DNA of 53,566 nt, taken from Elusimicrobia bacterium GWD2_63_28. GTDB lineage: Bacteria; Elusimicrobiota; Elusimicrobia; Elusimicrobiales; UBA9959. The stretch is taken from contig MGUI01000022.1 of assembly GCA_001799895.1 (NCBI GenBank), positions 1 through 53,566 on the forward strand, in the 5' to 3' direction. The notes beneath the pieces were generated by a model. It was not told the origin of the DNA. It made no database searches and saw nothing but the letters and a program-made list of their open reading frames with translations. Each line of letters begins with the position of its first letter. Within the stretch, counting starts at the first letter, position 1. This document shows positions 7,877 to 16,833 of the stretch, in pieces. Both the position numbers and the translations under genes were made by a program.

Positions 7877-8797
7877 CTATTTCCGCGCGGCTTTTGTTTT
7901 GGCCTTCGTTTTGCGCTTCAGCCCTTTTGCCACGGCGGCCCCTATCTCCGAGAGGTTGTCCACCACGGCGGCGCCCGCCTTCTTCAGCGCCTCCACCTTG
8001 GAGGCGTGCGTGCCGGCCCCGCCTTCCACGATGGCCCCGGCGTGGCCCATCCGGCGGCCGGGGGGCGCGGTCTTGCCCGCGACGAAACAGAACACCGGCT
8101 TGGTCATCTCCGCCTTTATGTAGCGCGCGGCGTCCTCTTCGGCCGAGCCGCCTATCTCGCCTATCATGATGACGGCCCTGGTCTGCGGGTCGGCTTGAAA
8201 AAGTTTCAGCGCGTCCACGAAATTCAGGCCCTGCACCGGGTCGCCGCCTATGCCCACCACGGTGGACTGGCCCAGGCCCTGGCAGGTCACCTGCCACACG
8301 GCCTCGTAGGTCAGCGTGCCGGAGCGCGACACTATGCCGACCGAGCCTTTCCGGTGGATGTAGCCAGGCATGATGCCGGCCTTGCACTCGCCGGGCGTGA
8401 TCACGCCGGGGCAGTTGGGGCCCACCAGCGTGACCTTGTGGGCGCAGGTGTTCATGGCCGCGAGGCGTTTCTTGACGCGCACCATGTCCATCACGGGGAT
8501 GCCCTCGGTGATGCAGATGATCACCGAGACGCCGGCGTCGGCCGCCTCCAGGATGGAATCGGCCGCGTAGGGCGGGGGAACGAAGATCAGCGAGGCGTTG
8601 GCGCCGGTGGCCTTCACTGCGTCCTTGGCGGTGTTGAAGACCGGCTTGCCCAAATGCTCGGTGCCGCCCTTGCCGGGCGTCACGCCGCCGACTATGCTGG
8701 AGCCGTAGTCCAGGCACTGCTGGGCGTGGAAAGAGCCCTGCGCCCCGGTAAAGCCGTGTACGATGAGTTTGGTTTTCTTGTTGAGAAGTATGGACAT
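7877..8797 (-). CDS. sucD: Succinyl-CoA ligase, alpha subunit
   Basis: 306 residues. It catalyses reversible formation of succinyl-CoA from succinate, CoA and NTP together with SucC. The CoA-binding N-terminal Rossmann domain is visible ([12 protein letters not shown] near residue 14). The phosphohistidine lies in [14 protein letters not shown]252, and the [12 protein letters not shown] segment (213-224) is conserved. The C-terminal tail is Lys/Ala rich ([13 protein letters not shown]), slightly longer than usual. The start is 5 nt after the sucC stop, so the two form an operon. Divergent korAB next door suggests a joint role around 2-oxoglutarate and succinyl-CoA. Confidence 0.96.
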   Translation of the reverse strand: MSILLNKKTKLIVHGFTGAQGSFHAQQCLDYGSSIVGGVTPGKGGTEHLGKPVFNTAKDAVKATGANASLIFVPPPYAADSILEAADAGVSVIICITEGIPVMDMVRVKKRLAAMNTCAHKVTLVGPNCPGVITPGECKAGIMPGYIHRKGSVGIVSRSGTLTYEAVWQVTCQGLGQSTVVGIGGDPVQGLNFVDALKLFQADPQTRAVIMIGEIGGSAEEDAARYIKAEMTKPVFCFVAGKTAPPGRRMGHAGAIVEGGAGTHASKVEALKKAGAAVVDNLSEIGAAVAKGLKRKTKAKTKAARK

Positions 8798-8802
8798 GAG
8801 AG

Positions 8803-9963
8803 TTACCTCTTCGCGGCGGCCACGGCCTTCTGCGCGGCCTCCCAGAGCGAATCAGCCTGCTCCAGCTTTAAGCCGGATCCGGCGAGGATGGCCTTGCCTT
8901 CCTTTACGTTGGTGCCTTCCAGCCGCACTATCAGCGGCACTTTGATGCGTACCTTCTTGGAGGCCTCCACCACGCCGGCGGCTATGTTGTCGCATTTCAT
9001 GATGCCGCCGAAGATGTTGACCAGCACGGCTTTCACCTTGGGGTCCTTTAAAATTATCTGGAAGGCCTTGGTGACCTGTTCCACGTTGGCGCCGCCGCCC
9101 ACGTCCAGGAAGTTGGCCGCGTCGCCGCCGGCCATCTTGACGGTGTCGAGCGTGGCCATGGCCAGGCCCGCGCCGTTGACCATGCAGCCGATGTCTCCGT
9201 CCAGGCCGATATAGTTGATGCCGATGGCCTTGGCCTCTTTCTCTATCTCGGAGGCCTCGTGGTCGGGCCTGGCCGCCTGGTCCTTGTGGCGGAACAGAGC
9301 GTTGTCATCGGTGACTATCTTGGAGTCGATGGCCAGCAGGCGCCCGTCCTTTGAAATTACCAGGGGATTCACCTCTACCAGGCTGGCGTCGTTTTCCACG
9401 AAAACCTTTACCAGGGCCTTCGCGAAAGCGGTGAACTCGCGGAAATTATTCTGCGGGATGCGCAGGTCGAAGGCCAGCTGCCGCGCCTGGAAATCCAGCA
9501 GGCCGGCCTCGGCGTCCACCGAGATCTTTATGATCTTTTCGGGGTTAGTGCGCGCCAGTTCCTCTATGCTCATGCCGCCTTCGGCCGAGGCTATTATGGC
9601 GGGGGAGCCGGCCTTGCGGTCGAGTACCACGGAGATGTAGATCTCGCGCTCTATGGGGGCCGCGTGCTCCACCAGCACTTCCTCCACCGTCAGGGCCTTG
9701 CCCTGCGTCTGGTGGGTGGTGATCTTCATGCCCAGCATCTTGCCGGCCAGCTCGCGCGCTTCTGACGCGGTCTTGGCCAGTTTGACGCCGCCGGCCTTGC
9801 CGCGGCCGCCGGCCAGTACCTGGGCCTTCACTACCCAGGGGCCGCGCCCGTCTATGTTGAGTTTGTCGGGGTTGTCCCCTATCCGGATCACGCCGCAGCG
9901 CGGCAGCATGGGAATGCCGTAGCGCTCGAAAACTTCCTTGCCCTCGTATTCCAGTAATTTCAT
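8803..9963 (-). CDS. sucC: Succinyl-CoA ligase, beta subunit
   Basis: 386 residues from the ATG at 9963, close to the 388 of E. coli SucC. A longer frame begins at 10014, but its first 17 codons (arginine/glycine-rich) are not family sequence, and 9963 is preceded by GGAGG at the right distance. The N terminus [12 protein letters not shown] is typical. The ATP-grasp domain includes [16 protein letters not shown] (nucleotide binding). The C-terminal CoA-ligase domain shows the GGGAN segment and [11 protein letters not shown]. It works with SucD, which begins 5 nt downstream. Confidence 0.96.
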   Translation of the reverse strand: MKLLEYEGKEVFERYGIPMLPRCGVIRIGDNPDKLNIDGRGPWVVKAQVLAGGRGKAGGVKLAKTASEARELAGKMLGMKITTHQTQGKALTVEEVLVEHAAPIEREIYISVVLDRKAGSPAIIASAEGGMSIEELARTNPEKIIKISVDAEAGLLDFQARQLAFDLRIPQNNFREFTAFAKALVKVFVENDASLVEVNPLVISKDGRLLAIDSKIVTDDNALFRHKDQAARPDHEASEIEKEAKAIGINYIGLDGDIGCMVNGAGLAMATLDTVKMAGGDAANFLDVGGGANVEQVTKAFQIILKDPKVKAVLVNIFGGIMKCDNIAAGVVEASKKVRIKVPLIVRLEGTNVKEGKAILAGSGLKLEQADSLWEAAQKAVAAAKR

Positions 9964-10003
9964 CCGTCCTCCGAAAAATCGCCTGCCGGGCCGCCGGCCC
10001 CGG

Positions 10004-10035
10004 TTGAATCGCAATATGGTAATTTGTAGTATAAT
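10004..10035 (+). promoter_or_regulatory. Putative korAB promoter
   Basis: In the AT-rich part of the sucC-korA divergent gap, TTGAAT (10004-10009) is followed by TATAAT at 10030-10035 (20-nt spacer) or by TAGTAT at 10027-10032 (17-nt spacer). The -10 is good and the -35 or spacing is imperfect. Assigned by position and match only. Confidence 0.4.
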
Positions 10036-10053
10036 TTGGGCTTCAAGTCCAGT

Positions 10054-10077
10054 CCCCGGAAAACAGGGTTTCCGGGG
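10054..10077 (+). promoter_or_regulatory. Hairpin in korAB leader
   Basis: CCCCGGAAA (10054-10062) and TTTCCGGGG (10069-10077) form a perfect 9-bp stem with a 6-nt loop (ACAGGG), about 24 nt before the korA ATG. It lies downstream of the putative promoter, so it would be in the 5' leader. There is no U-run, so it is not a terminator. It could protect the mRNA or control translation. Confidence 0.45.
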
Positions 10078-10101
10078 GCCAAAAGTTTATAAGAGGTGCT
10101 T

Positions 10102-11949
10102 ATGGACGGCAGGAATAAAACCGTGGATGTGCGCGAGCTCAGCTCGGTTACCGTGCGTTTCGCCGGCGACTCGGGCGACGGCATACAGCTGGTGGGCAGC
10201 CAGTTCGCCAATGCCACGGCCGTGGCCGGCAACGACCTCAGCACCCTGCCCGACTATCCGGCCGAGATCCGCGCCCCCGCCGGCTCCCTGGCCGGCGTCA
10301 GCGGCTTCCAGATCTCCTTCGGCGACGATTCCGTGATGACCCCCGGCAACAAGCCGAACGTCCTGGTGGTGCTCAACCCCGCCGCCCTGGCCGTAAACCT
10401 GGCGAACCTGGACAAGGGCTCCGTCATCATCGCCAACTCCGACGCTTTCGCGCAGGCCGCGCTGGACAAGGCCGGCTACAAGACCAACCCGCTCGAGGAC
10501 GGCTCGCTGGACAATTACCGCGTGATAGCCGTGCCCGCCACCGCCCTGACGGAGAACGCGCTGAGGGATTCCGGCCTGCAGAAGCCGCAGGTCCTGAAGT
10601 GCAAGAATTTCTACATGCTGGGCATTATGTTCTGGATGTACGGCCTGCCGCTGGGCCCCACCAAAGAGCGCATAAACGCCAAGTTCGGCAAGATTCCCGG
10701 GCTGGCCGAGGCTAATGTCCGCGCGCTGGAGGCCGGCTACGACTACGCCGAGACCACCGAGCTCTTCGACGCCCGCTTCCAGACCAGGAAGAGCGCCGTC
10801 GCCCCGGGCAAGTACCGCAACCTCACCGGCAACGAGGCCGCCGCCTACGCGCTGATCACCGCGGCCAAGCTCCTGAAGAAAAAACTTTTCTACGGCTCCT
10901 ACCCCATCACCCCGGCCTCGGAGATCCTGCACACGCTCTCCAAGCACCGAGCCAACGACGTAGTGGTGTTCCAGGCCGAGGACGAGATCGCCGCGATGTG
11001 CGCCACCGTGGGCGCCGCCTTCGCCGGCGAGCTGGCCGCCACCGGCACCAGCGGCCCGGGCCTGTCCCTCAAGATAGAGGCCATCGGCCTCGGCGTGATA
11101 ACCGAGCTGCCCATGGTCATAGTGAACGTCCAGCGCGGCGGGCCTTCCACCGGCCTGCCCACCAAGACCGAGCAGAGCGACCTGCTGCAGGCCGTGTTCG
11201 GCCGCCACGGCGAGAGCCCGCTGGCCGTGCTGGCCGCGAGCTCGCCGGCCGACTGCTTTACCACCACGCTCGAGGCCGCGCGCCTGGCCGTCAAGTACAT
11301 GACGCCAGTCATAGTGCTGTCCAACTCCTACCTTTCAAACGGCTCGGAACCGTTCCGCATCCCGAAGCTTTCCGAGCTCCCGAAGTTCGACCTGCCGCCG
11401 CTGCCGGCCCCGGAGGTCTTCAAGCCCTACCAGCGCGACCCGGTTACGCTGGCCCGCCCCTGGGCGTGGCCCGGCCTGAAAGGCTACGAGCACCGCATCG
11501 GCGGCCTGGAGAAGGCCGAAGGCACCGGGGCTATCAGCTACGACCCGGAGAACCACCAGAAGATGACCGATATACGGGCGGCCAAGATAGCCGGCATCGC
11601 CCGCGAGATCCCGCCCACCAGGCTCAACGGCCCCGAGGCCGGGGAACTGCTGGTGCTGGGCTGGGGCTCCACCTACGGCGCCATCACCGAGGCCATGGGC
11701 GAGGCCCGCAAGGCCGGCCTGACCGTCTCTTCGGCCCATATCCGCAACCTCTGGCCGCTGCCGCCCGACCTGGGCGCGATCCTTAAGCGCTTCCGCAGGG
11801 TGCTGGTGCCGGAGGAAAATACCGGCCAGCTGCGCCTGCTGCTGCGCTCCGAGTACCTGGCCGAGCCCATAGGCCTAAACAAAGTGCAGGGCCAGCCGCT
11901 GAACTCCGACGAGATCCTGGCCAAAATAAGGGAGGTCCTGGGGAAATAA
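10102..11949 (+). CDS. korA: 2-oxoglutarate:ferredoxin oxidoreductase, alpha (gamma-alpha fused) subunit
   Basis: 615 residues from ATG 10102 (AGAGG 5 nt upstream; a GTG six bases earlier is less likely). The N-terminal ~190 residues are the gamma domain (FAGDSGDGIQLVGSQFA near residue 18, GxGGxG-like). The alpha domain follows (FYGSYPITPASEI, then EDEIAAM and GTSGPGLSL), and then domain II. This is the fused arrangement of KorA in two-subunit 2-oxoacid:ferredoxin oxidoreductases, which interconvert 2-oxoglutarate and succinyl-CoA with low-potential ferredoxin. The beta subunit follows after 1 nt. Another 2-oxoacid as substrate cannot be excluded, but sucCD next door favours 2-oxoglutarate. 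Confidence 0.93.
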   Translation: MDGRNKTVDVRELSSVTVRFAGDSGDGIQLVGSQFANATAVAGNDLSTLPDYPAEIRAPAGSLAGVSGFQISFGDDSVMTPGNKPNVLVVLNPAALAVNLANLDKGSVIIANSDAFAQAALDKAGYKTNPLEDGSLDNYRVIAVPATALTENALRDSGLQKPQVLKCKNFYMLGIMFWMYGLPLGPTKERINAKFGKIPGLAEANVRALEAGYDYAETTELFDARFQTRKSAVAPGKYRNLTGNEAAAYALITAAKLLKKKLFYGSYPITPASEILHTLSKHRANDVVVFQAEDEIAAMCATVGAAFAGELAATGTSGPGLSLKIEAIGLGVITELPMVIVNVQRGGPSTGLPTKTEQSDLLQAVFGRHGESPLAVLAASSPADCFTTTLEAARLAVKYMTPVIVLSNSYLSNGSEPFRIPKLSELPKFDLPPLPAPEVFKPYQRDPVTLARPWAWPGLKGYEHRIGGLEKAEGTGAISYDPENHQKMTDIRAAKIAGIAREIPPTRLNGPEAGELLVLGWGSTYGAITEAMGEARKAGLTVSSAHIRNLWPLPPDLGAILKRFRRVLVPEENTGQLRLLLRSEYLAEPIGLNKVQGQPLNSDEILAKIREVLGK

Positions 11950-11950
11950 T

Positions 11951-12949
11951 ATGGAACTTAAACTTACCGCCAAGGATTTCTCTTCCAACCTGCCCGTGAA
12001 GTGGTGCCCGGGCTGCGGCGACTTCGCCATACTGAACATGATGCAGAAGGTTTTCGCCGGCATGGGCCTGCCGCACGAGAAGTACGCCGTCATCTCCGGC
12101 ATCGGCTGCTCCAGCCGCTTTCCGTATTACGTCAATACCTACGGCTTCCACTCCATCCACGGCCGCGCGGCCGCGGTGGCCTCCGGCGTGAAGCTGGCCA
12201 ACCCGGACCTGGCGGTCTGGGTGATCACCGGCGACGGCGACGGCCTCTCGATCGGCGGCAACCACATGATGCACGCCATCCGCCGCAACATCGGCCTCAA
12301 GATCGTGCTGTTCAACAACCGCATCTACGCGCTGACCAAGGGCCAGGCCTCGCCCACCACGCAGCCCGGCACCAAAACCAAGAGCACCCCGGCGGGCTCC
12401 ATAGACTACCCGTTCAACCCGGCCCGCTTCGCGGTGGGCCTCGACTGCACTTTCGTCGCGCGCGGCCTGGACAACGACATAGCCGGCACGACGGCTATCC
12501 TCGAGCGCGCCGCCCGCCACAACGGCACCACCTTCGTGGAGATCTTCCAGAAATGCGTGCCGTTCTCGGACAAGGAGTTCGATCCGCTCAAGGACCCGGC
12601 CACGCGCGAGGACGTGCTGCTGCGCGTGGAGCACGGCAAGCCCCTGGTGTTCGGAACGAAAAAGGACAAGGGCATAGTCTTCCGCGGCTTCAGGCCCGAA
12701 GTGGTTTCTTTTGAGCCCGGACAGACGCCTCCCGAAGTGGCCGTCTACGACGAGACCAACGCCGAGATGGCCTACCTGATCAGCGGTTTCTCCCAGCCGC
12801 TGCTGCCCGTGCCGGTCGGCGTCTTCCGCTCCACGGACAAGCCGTCCTTCGAACAGCTGTATTACGACCAGGTGAGGAACGTGGGCGATACGAAAGGCCA
12901 CGAGCTGGAGACGCTGCTGGCCGGCCCCGACGCCTGGGAAATAAAATAG
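11951..12949 (+). CDS. korB: 2-oxoglutarate:ferredoxin oxidoreductase, beta subunit
   Basis: 332 residues. C19-P-G-C22 (KWCPGCGDF) plus C53 (GIGCSSR) and a later Cys in FQKC are expected ligands of the [4Fe-4S] cluster. GDGD at 94-97, then NN at 122-123, marks the thiamine-diphosphate/Mg2+ site (TGDGDGLSIGGNH). It decarboxylates 2-oxoglutarate oxidatively, or carboxylates succinyl-CoA in the reductive direction, passing electrons to ferredoxin. No delta (ferredoxin-like) subunit is present nearby, so an external ferredoxin is needed. It is followed by a strong terminator, so korAB is a two-gene operon. Confidence 0.94.
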   Translation: MELKLTAKDFSSNLPVKWCPGCGDFAILNMMQKVFAGMGLPHEKYAVISGIGCSSRFPYYVNTYGFHSIHGRAAAVASGVKLANPDLAVWVITGDGDGLSIGGNHMMHAIRRNIGLKIVLFNNRIYALTKGQASPTTQPGTKTKSTPAGSIDYPFNPARFAVGLDCTFVARGLDNDIAGTTAILERAARHNGTTFVEIFQKCVPFSDKEFDPLKDPATREDVLLRVEHGKPLVFGTKKDKGIVFRGFRPEVVSFEPGQTPPEVAVYDETNAEMAYLISGFSQPLLPVPVGVFRSTDKPSFEQLYYDQVRNVGDTKGHELETLLAGPDAWEIK

Positions 12950-12970
12950 CGCGCCTGCCCGGCGCCGAAG

Positions 12971-12996
12971 ACCCCGCGCCGCCGCGGGGTTTTTTT
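12971..12996 (+). terminator. Intrinsic terminator of korAB
   Basis: Stem CCCCGCG (12972-12978) / CGCGGGG (12983-12989) with a 4-nt loop and a run of seven T (12990-12996), 22 nt after the korB stop. Confidence 0.92.
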
Positions 12997-13024
12997 GCCC
13001 GGCGGCGGCCTTTTTGACTAGAAT
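12995..13024 (+). promoter_or_regulatory. Putative promoter for a leaderless gene
   Basis: TTGCCC (12995-13000), an 18-nt spacer and TAGAAT (13019-13024). The hexamer is followed by exactly 6 nt and then ATG 13031, so a start point 7 nt after the -10 would coincide with the start codon. No Shine-Dalgarno sequence is present. The same TAnnnT-N6-ATG geometry occurs at 22829 and 20495. Confidence 0.5.
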
Positions 13025-13030
13025 GAACTT

Positions 13031-14614
13031 ATGCGCTTAGCGCCCCGCCTGCTCGCCCTGCCGTTGGCCCTTCTGGCCGTAGCCCTGGTCTACGGCAAAT
13101 CGCTCGACGGCGGCTATGTCTTCGACGACCACCATTTCGTGGAGAACAACGCGGCTATCAGGGACCTCTCCAACGCCCCCAGGTTCTTTTACGACCCCTC
13201 CACGCAATCCTCCGTAGAAAACCTGAACTCGGACATTTACCGCCCCCTGGCCACGCTCTCTTTCGCCGCGGACTACGCGGTGGCCGGCGCCGCCCCCGCC
13301 TATTCCCGCGGAGTCAACCTGGCCCTGCACGCGCTCGCCGCGGCGCTGCTCTGCTGGCTGGCGCTGCTGGCGGGCCTGCCGGGGCCGTACGCGGCGGCGG
13401 CCGCCGCTTTTTTCGCGCTGTTCCCGGCGGGCGTGGAAGCCGTAAGCTGGATCTCCGGGCGCTCCGCCGCCCTGTCGGCGGTCTTTATTTTTTCTTCGCT
13501 GGGTTTTTTCCTGAAAGGCGTGCGGGAGGGGGGGCGGAAGAACTTCCTGCTTTCCTTGGTGCTCTGCGCCGCGGCGCTCTTTACCCGCGAGGTTTCCGTG
13601 GTGCTGCCGCTGCTGGCGCTGGCGTGGCTGGCCGCCGCCCGCCTGCCGCTGAAAAAGCACCTGGCGCAGGCCGGGCTTTATCTCGCGCTGCCGGCCGCGC
13701 TTTTCATCCTGCTGCGCTTCCTGGTGCTCGGCAAACTGCAGCAGGTGGCGCCGCCCGCCTTTTCGCCCGGGGTGCTGGCCTCTCTGCCTTTCGTCCTCTT
13801 CGCCAAGTACGTCGAGGCGCTGCTCTTCCCTTTCTCCATGCTGGTGACCTACAGCGACATCGTGGAACTGCGGCTGGAGGCGCTGGCCTTCTACCTGCCT
13901 TTTTCCGCCGCGGTCTGCCTGCTTTACGCCGGCCTGGCCGCGGCGCTGCGCGCGCGGGGGCAGGCGGCCGCGGCCTGGGGCCTGCTCTGGGTCCCGCTCT
14001 GCCTGCTGCCGGTGCTCAATATCGTGCCCATAGCCGTCTACATGGCGGAGCGCTTTCTCTACCTGCCGGCCGCGGGCCTGGGCCTGGCCCTGGCGGCGGG
14101 CGCTTCGGCGCTGCGGGGACATAAACGGGAACGGGCGGTTTTCGCGGCCTTCGGCGCGCTGCTGCTGCTGTTCGCCGTGAACATACAGGGCCGCCTGGCA
14201 ATCTGGCGCGACGACGTTTCGCTGTGGAGCTACGACGCGGAAAAGAACCCGCAAAACTTCGTGACCCGGGTGCGCCTGGCGGAGGCCCTGCGGGCGGCCG
14301 GCGACCGGCAGGGAGCCTACGGCAGCTTCCAGCTGGCACTGGGCCTGGCGCGCAGCCGCGGCCAGCTGGCCGTGGCGCTCAACGAGATAGGCTCCATGCA
14401 CGCCGCCGCCGCGGAGCTGGAGAAAGCGGAGGGGCTTTTCGCCGCCGCCGCTTCCTACAAGCCGGACAGCCACCTGGTTTTTTACAATTTGGGAAAGGTG
14501 CGCTTCCTGCGGGGGGACCAGCGGGGGGCCAGGCGCAACCTGGAGCGGAGCCTGGAACTGAAAAAGAATTACGCGCCGGCCCTGGAGCTGCTCTCGCATC
14601 TAAAGGTGAAATAA
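13031..14614 (+). CDS. TMTC-like GT-C membrane glycosyltransferase with C-terminal TPRs
   Basis: 527 residues. The first loop after helix 1 holds F-D-D (D32-D33, in YVFDDHHFVENN), then NSDIYRPL, the pattern of TMTC/PMT-type GT-C enzymes, which use polyprenyl-phosphate sugars and place an acidic pair at the catalytic site. About ten transmembrane helices follow (up to residue 385), including AERFLYLPAAGLGL, another TMTC-like segment. The last 130 residues are soluble TPR repeats (for example HLVFYNLGKVRFLRGD). This predicts protein O-glycosylation or sugar transfer at the outer face of the inner membrane; donor and acceptor are unknown. It probably starts leaderless at ATG 13031. Confidence 0.76.
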   Translation: MRLAPRLLALPLALLAVALVYGKSLDGGYVFDDHHFVENNAAIRDLSNAPRFFYDPSTQSSVENLNSDIYRPLATLSFAADYAVAGAAPAYSRGVNLALHALAAALLCWLALLAGLPGPYAAAAAAFFALFPAGVEAVSWISGRSAALSAVFIFSSLGFFLKGVREGGRKNFLLSLVLCAAALFTREVSVVLPLLALAWLAAARLPLKKHLAQAGLYLALPAALFILLRFLVLGKLQQVAPPAFSPGVLASLPFVLFAKYVEALLFPFSMLVTYSDIVELRLEALAFYLPFSAAVCLLYAGLAAALRARGQAAAAWGLLWVPLCLLPVLNIVPIAVYMAERFLYLPAAGLGLALAAGASALRGHKRERAVFAAFGALLLLFAVNIQGRLAIWRDDVSLWSYDAEKNPQNFVTRVRLAEALRAAGDRQGAYGSFQLALGLARSRGQLAVALNEIGSMHAAAAELEKAEGLFAAAASYKPDSHLVFYNLGKVRFLRGDQRGARRNLERSLELKKNYAPALELLSHLKVK

Positions 14615-14637
14615 AAAGGCCCCGTCACGGGGCCTTT
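14615..14637. terminator. Bidirectional terminator between convergent genes
   Basis: AAAGGCCCCG (14615-14624), loop TCA, CGGGGCCTTT (14628-14637). The A-tract and T-tract on each side make it usable on both strands. It sits between the stop of the TMTC-like gene and that of the SpoIID gene. Confidence 0.88.
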
Positions 14638-14680
14638 CGCGGCCCGCTCCGGGCCGAGCCTGCGGGCGCGCGGTTTTTCT

Positions 14681-16756
14681 TCACTTGGTTTTCTTGACGT
14701 ATTTTATCTGGCGGATGCCGGTGCCGGGAAAATAGAATTCCAGGATTTCGCGGTATTTCTTGTCGTACTTGCCCGCCAGCCCGGCCGCGCCGCTCTGGCA
14801 CAGGCCGATGGCGTGGCCCCAGCCGCCGCCGTAGAGCCAGTAATTGCGCACCTTGCCGTTCTTGAAGCGGTTCACCTCAATGTCGAACAGCGTGCTTTTG
14901 AGCGAGCTGAAGCCCAGCAGGTTGCGTATCAGGTGCTCGCGCGTGACGGTGACCGTCTTCTTCCTGCCGACCAGCTTGAGGGTGTTGACGTTGCCCGAAG
15001 GGCTGCGGCGCAGCGGCACGATGTCCACCAGCTCCCCGATCTTGTAATCCCTGTTGATGCGGAAGGTCATGTCCTTGTAGCGGATGATCTTCATCCAGCG
15101 GTACTCGGACGCGCGCACCCGGCCCGGGTAATTGCAGTTGGCCGGCGGGTTGCCGGTGATCCACAGATGCCAGTCCCACGGGTCCATGGCTTTCTCGCTC
15201 TTGTCGGGGTGGCCGTCGGCCTTGGTCACCAGATAGGGGGAATCGCCCCAGCCCGTGACCTCTTTGGACGCCTGTATCCAGCCGCCGCAGTTGGAGTGGT
15301 AGAAGGTGTAGGCCGGGCGGCCGTGGTAGGTCAGGATCTCGCCCTCGGTGTCTATCACCGCGCGCGTGGTGGTATTGGCCTCTATGGATTTGCCCTTGTA
15401 GGCCTGGCAGTGCTGGCCGTCGCAGAGGTGGTAGCCGTCCGCCTTGTGCTGGCCGCCGCGCGCCCGGCGTATGAGCACCTGCGTGCGGGCGATGACGGCC
15501 TGCGCCTTCAGGGATTCGTAAGGCCACTGCGGCGCCACTTCGCTGGGCACCACGCCCAGCAGGTACAGCTCATTCTCCACCACGTTGACCACGCCGATGC
15601 CGCGGCCGCCGTTGGGATAAAGCTCTATGTAGCCGCGGTACTGCCGGTCCGACCAGCGGAAAAAGGCGTTCTTGGTGCGGGGGTCCGCGTCGAAGATGAC
15701 GGACCCCGAGGCTTTGACCGGCTTGACGAGGATAGGTCCGGCAAAACGGCCGTAGACGGTGCCGGCCGCGTCCTTGAGGACCACCTTGTTGTCCTCGGCC
15801 GTAACCAGCCAGGCCTGGTCCGGCGGGATGGTGGCGAAAAGTTTCTTGCTGGCCTTGCCGGTGACGGTCATCCCCTCGAAAGACTTTATCTTCAGCAAAT
15901 TGTTGGAGCCCTGCTTGCCGGTGTTGCCGGTGCCGATCCCGACGCGGATCCTGACCGAGGAGGAAAGGCTGGCCAGGGCGTCCACGGGTTCCATCACGAG
16001 CGGTTTGGTTATGCGGAACGGCGGGCGGATCTCCTCGGGCTGCTTGCTCAGCTTGCCCTCCAGCACCTTCATCATGCTGGAGGCCACCGGGTGGCCCGGC
16101 GCGTAGGCCAGCACGCGGTGGTACTGGTTCCAGGCCTCGTCGAACTTGCCCTGCCGCGCGTAGATGCCGGCCAGCGGCAGGCGGGCCTCGGTGAAGGAGG
16201 GGTCCTTGCGCAGGGCTTCTATCAGCGCCGTCTCGGCCTCCTTGTGCATGCTGAAATTCATGTAGTTCCAGGCGAGGATATAGTCCACCCCGGCGAAGTC
16301 CGGCCTGAGCTGGCGGTACTTCTCCAGGTGGGCCATGGTCCTTTCTTTGTCTTCCAGGTTGGAGTAGACGCTGGCCAGGCCCAGCTCCGCCCTGGAGTGC
16401 AGCGCCTGTATCCTGATGGCGGTCTCGAAGGCCGAGCGCGCCCCGTCGTAGTCGGCCTGGTGGAAGCGCAGCCAGCCCAGCTCGGAATAGATGTCGGGGT
16501 TATGCGGGTCCCGCTCCAGCGCGCGCACCATGACGCCGGCGGCCTCGTAGTAGCGCCCGGCCTGGCGCAGGCACATGGAGGCATTGAGCAGCGGCCTGGC
16601 CTCGGAGGGGCTTTCTGCGGCGAGCGCGGAGTAGGCGGAGGCGGCCTGCAGCAGCTCCCCTTTCAAATAAAGATCATAGGCGGCCGGGGCCGCGGCGGCC
16701 GGCCGGGATTGTAAAAGGAGGAATAAAAGAATAATATAGTTGCGCACGGCTTTCAT
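14681..16756 (-). CDS. TPR-SpoIID/LytB-domain protein
   Basis: 691 residues with a signal peptide (ends near residue 23, PAAAAPAAY). Residues ~25-250 are TPR-like helices (SELGWLRFHQADYDGARSAF, cut at 20). Residues ~345-680 are the SpoIID/LytB domain, with the core VVPSEVAPQWPYESLKAQAV and later HSNCGGW and a GGGWGHAIGLCQSGAAGLA block. SpoIID-type enzymes are lytic transglycosylases acting on glycan strands with denuded muropeptides; LytB modifies amidases. In a Gram-negative-like cell it probably works in the periplasm on peptidoglycan. No Shine-Dalgarno sequence is seen; an AT-rich TAATTT lies 6 nt before ATG. Confidence 0.88.
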   Translation of the reverse strand: MKAVRNYIILLFLLLQSRPAAAAPAAYDLYLKGELLQAASAYSALAAESPSEARPLLNASMCLRQAGRYYEAAGVMVRALERDPHNPDIYSELGWLRFHQADYDGARSAFETAIRIQALHSRAELGLASVYSNLEDKERTMAHLEKYRQLRPDFAGVDYILAWNYMNFSMHKEAETALIEALRKDPSFTEARLPLAGIYARQGKFDEAWNQYHRVLAYAPGHPVASSMMKVLEGKLSKQPEEIRPPFRITKPLVMEPVDALASLSSSVRIRVGIGTGNTGKQGSNNLLKIKSFEGMTVTGKASKKLFATIPPDQAWLVTAEDNKVVLKDAAGTVYGRFAGPILVKPVKASGSVIFDADPRTKNAFFRWSDRQYRGYIELYPNGGRGIGVVNVVENELYLLGVVPSEVAPQWPYESLKAQAVIARTQVLIRRARGGQHKADGYHLCDGQHCQAYKGKSIEANTTTRAVIDTEGEILTYHGRPAYTFYHSNCGGWIQASKEVTGWGDSPYLVTKADGHPDKSEKAMDPWDWHLWITGNPPANCNYPGRVRASEYRWMKIIRYKDMTFRINRDYKIGELVDIVPLRRSPSGNVNTLKLVGRKKTVTVTREHLIRNLLGFSSLKSTLFDIEVNRFKNGKVRNYWLYGGGWGHAIGLCQSGAAGLAGKYDKKYREILEFYFPGTGIRQIKYVKKTK

Positions 16757-16833
16757 AATTATAAATTATTTGGAAAGCCCGGCAGGGGCGTAATAAAACG
16801 CGCCCCGCCCGCTTTGTGTGAACAGCCGACTAA

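Noticed and set aside
6965..9214. Plus-strand open frame of 749 codons opposite the CorA-like gene, sucD and sucC
   Set aside because: Three real genes on the minus strand fully explain the region; the plus frame has a His/Val/Gly-rich composition typical of antisense of high-GC genes.
13037..14599. Minus-strand open frame opposite the TMTC-like gene
   Set aside because: Gln/Arg/Gly-rich reverse translation of a membrane protein; no signal.
14813..16714. Plus-strand open frame opposite the SpoIID gene
   Set aside because: It is the shadow of the TPR-SpoIID protein; no domain seen.
16757..16833. ECF autoregulatory promoter (GGAAAG...CGTAAT) before the sigma gene
   Set aside because: The -35-like GGAAAG is present but spacing and the -10 do not fit a typical ECF promoter.
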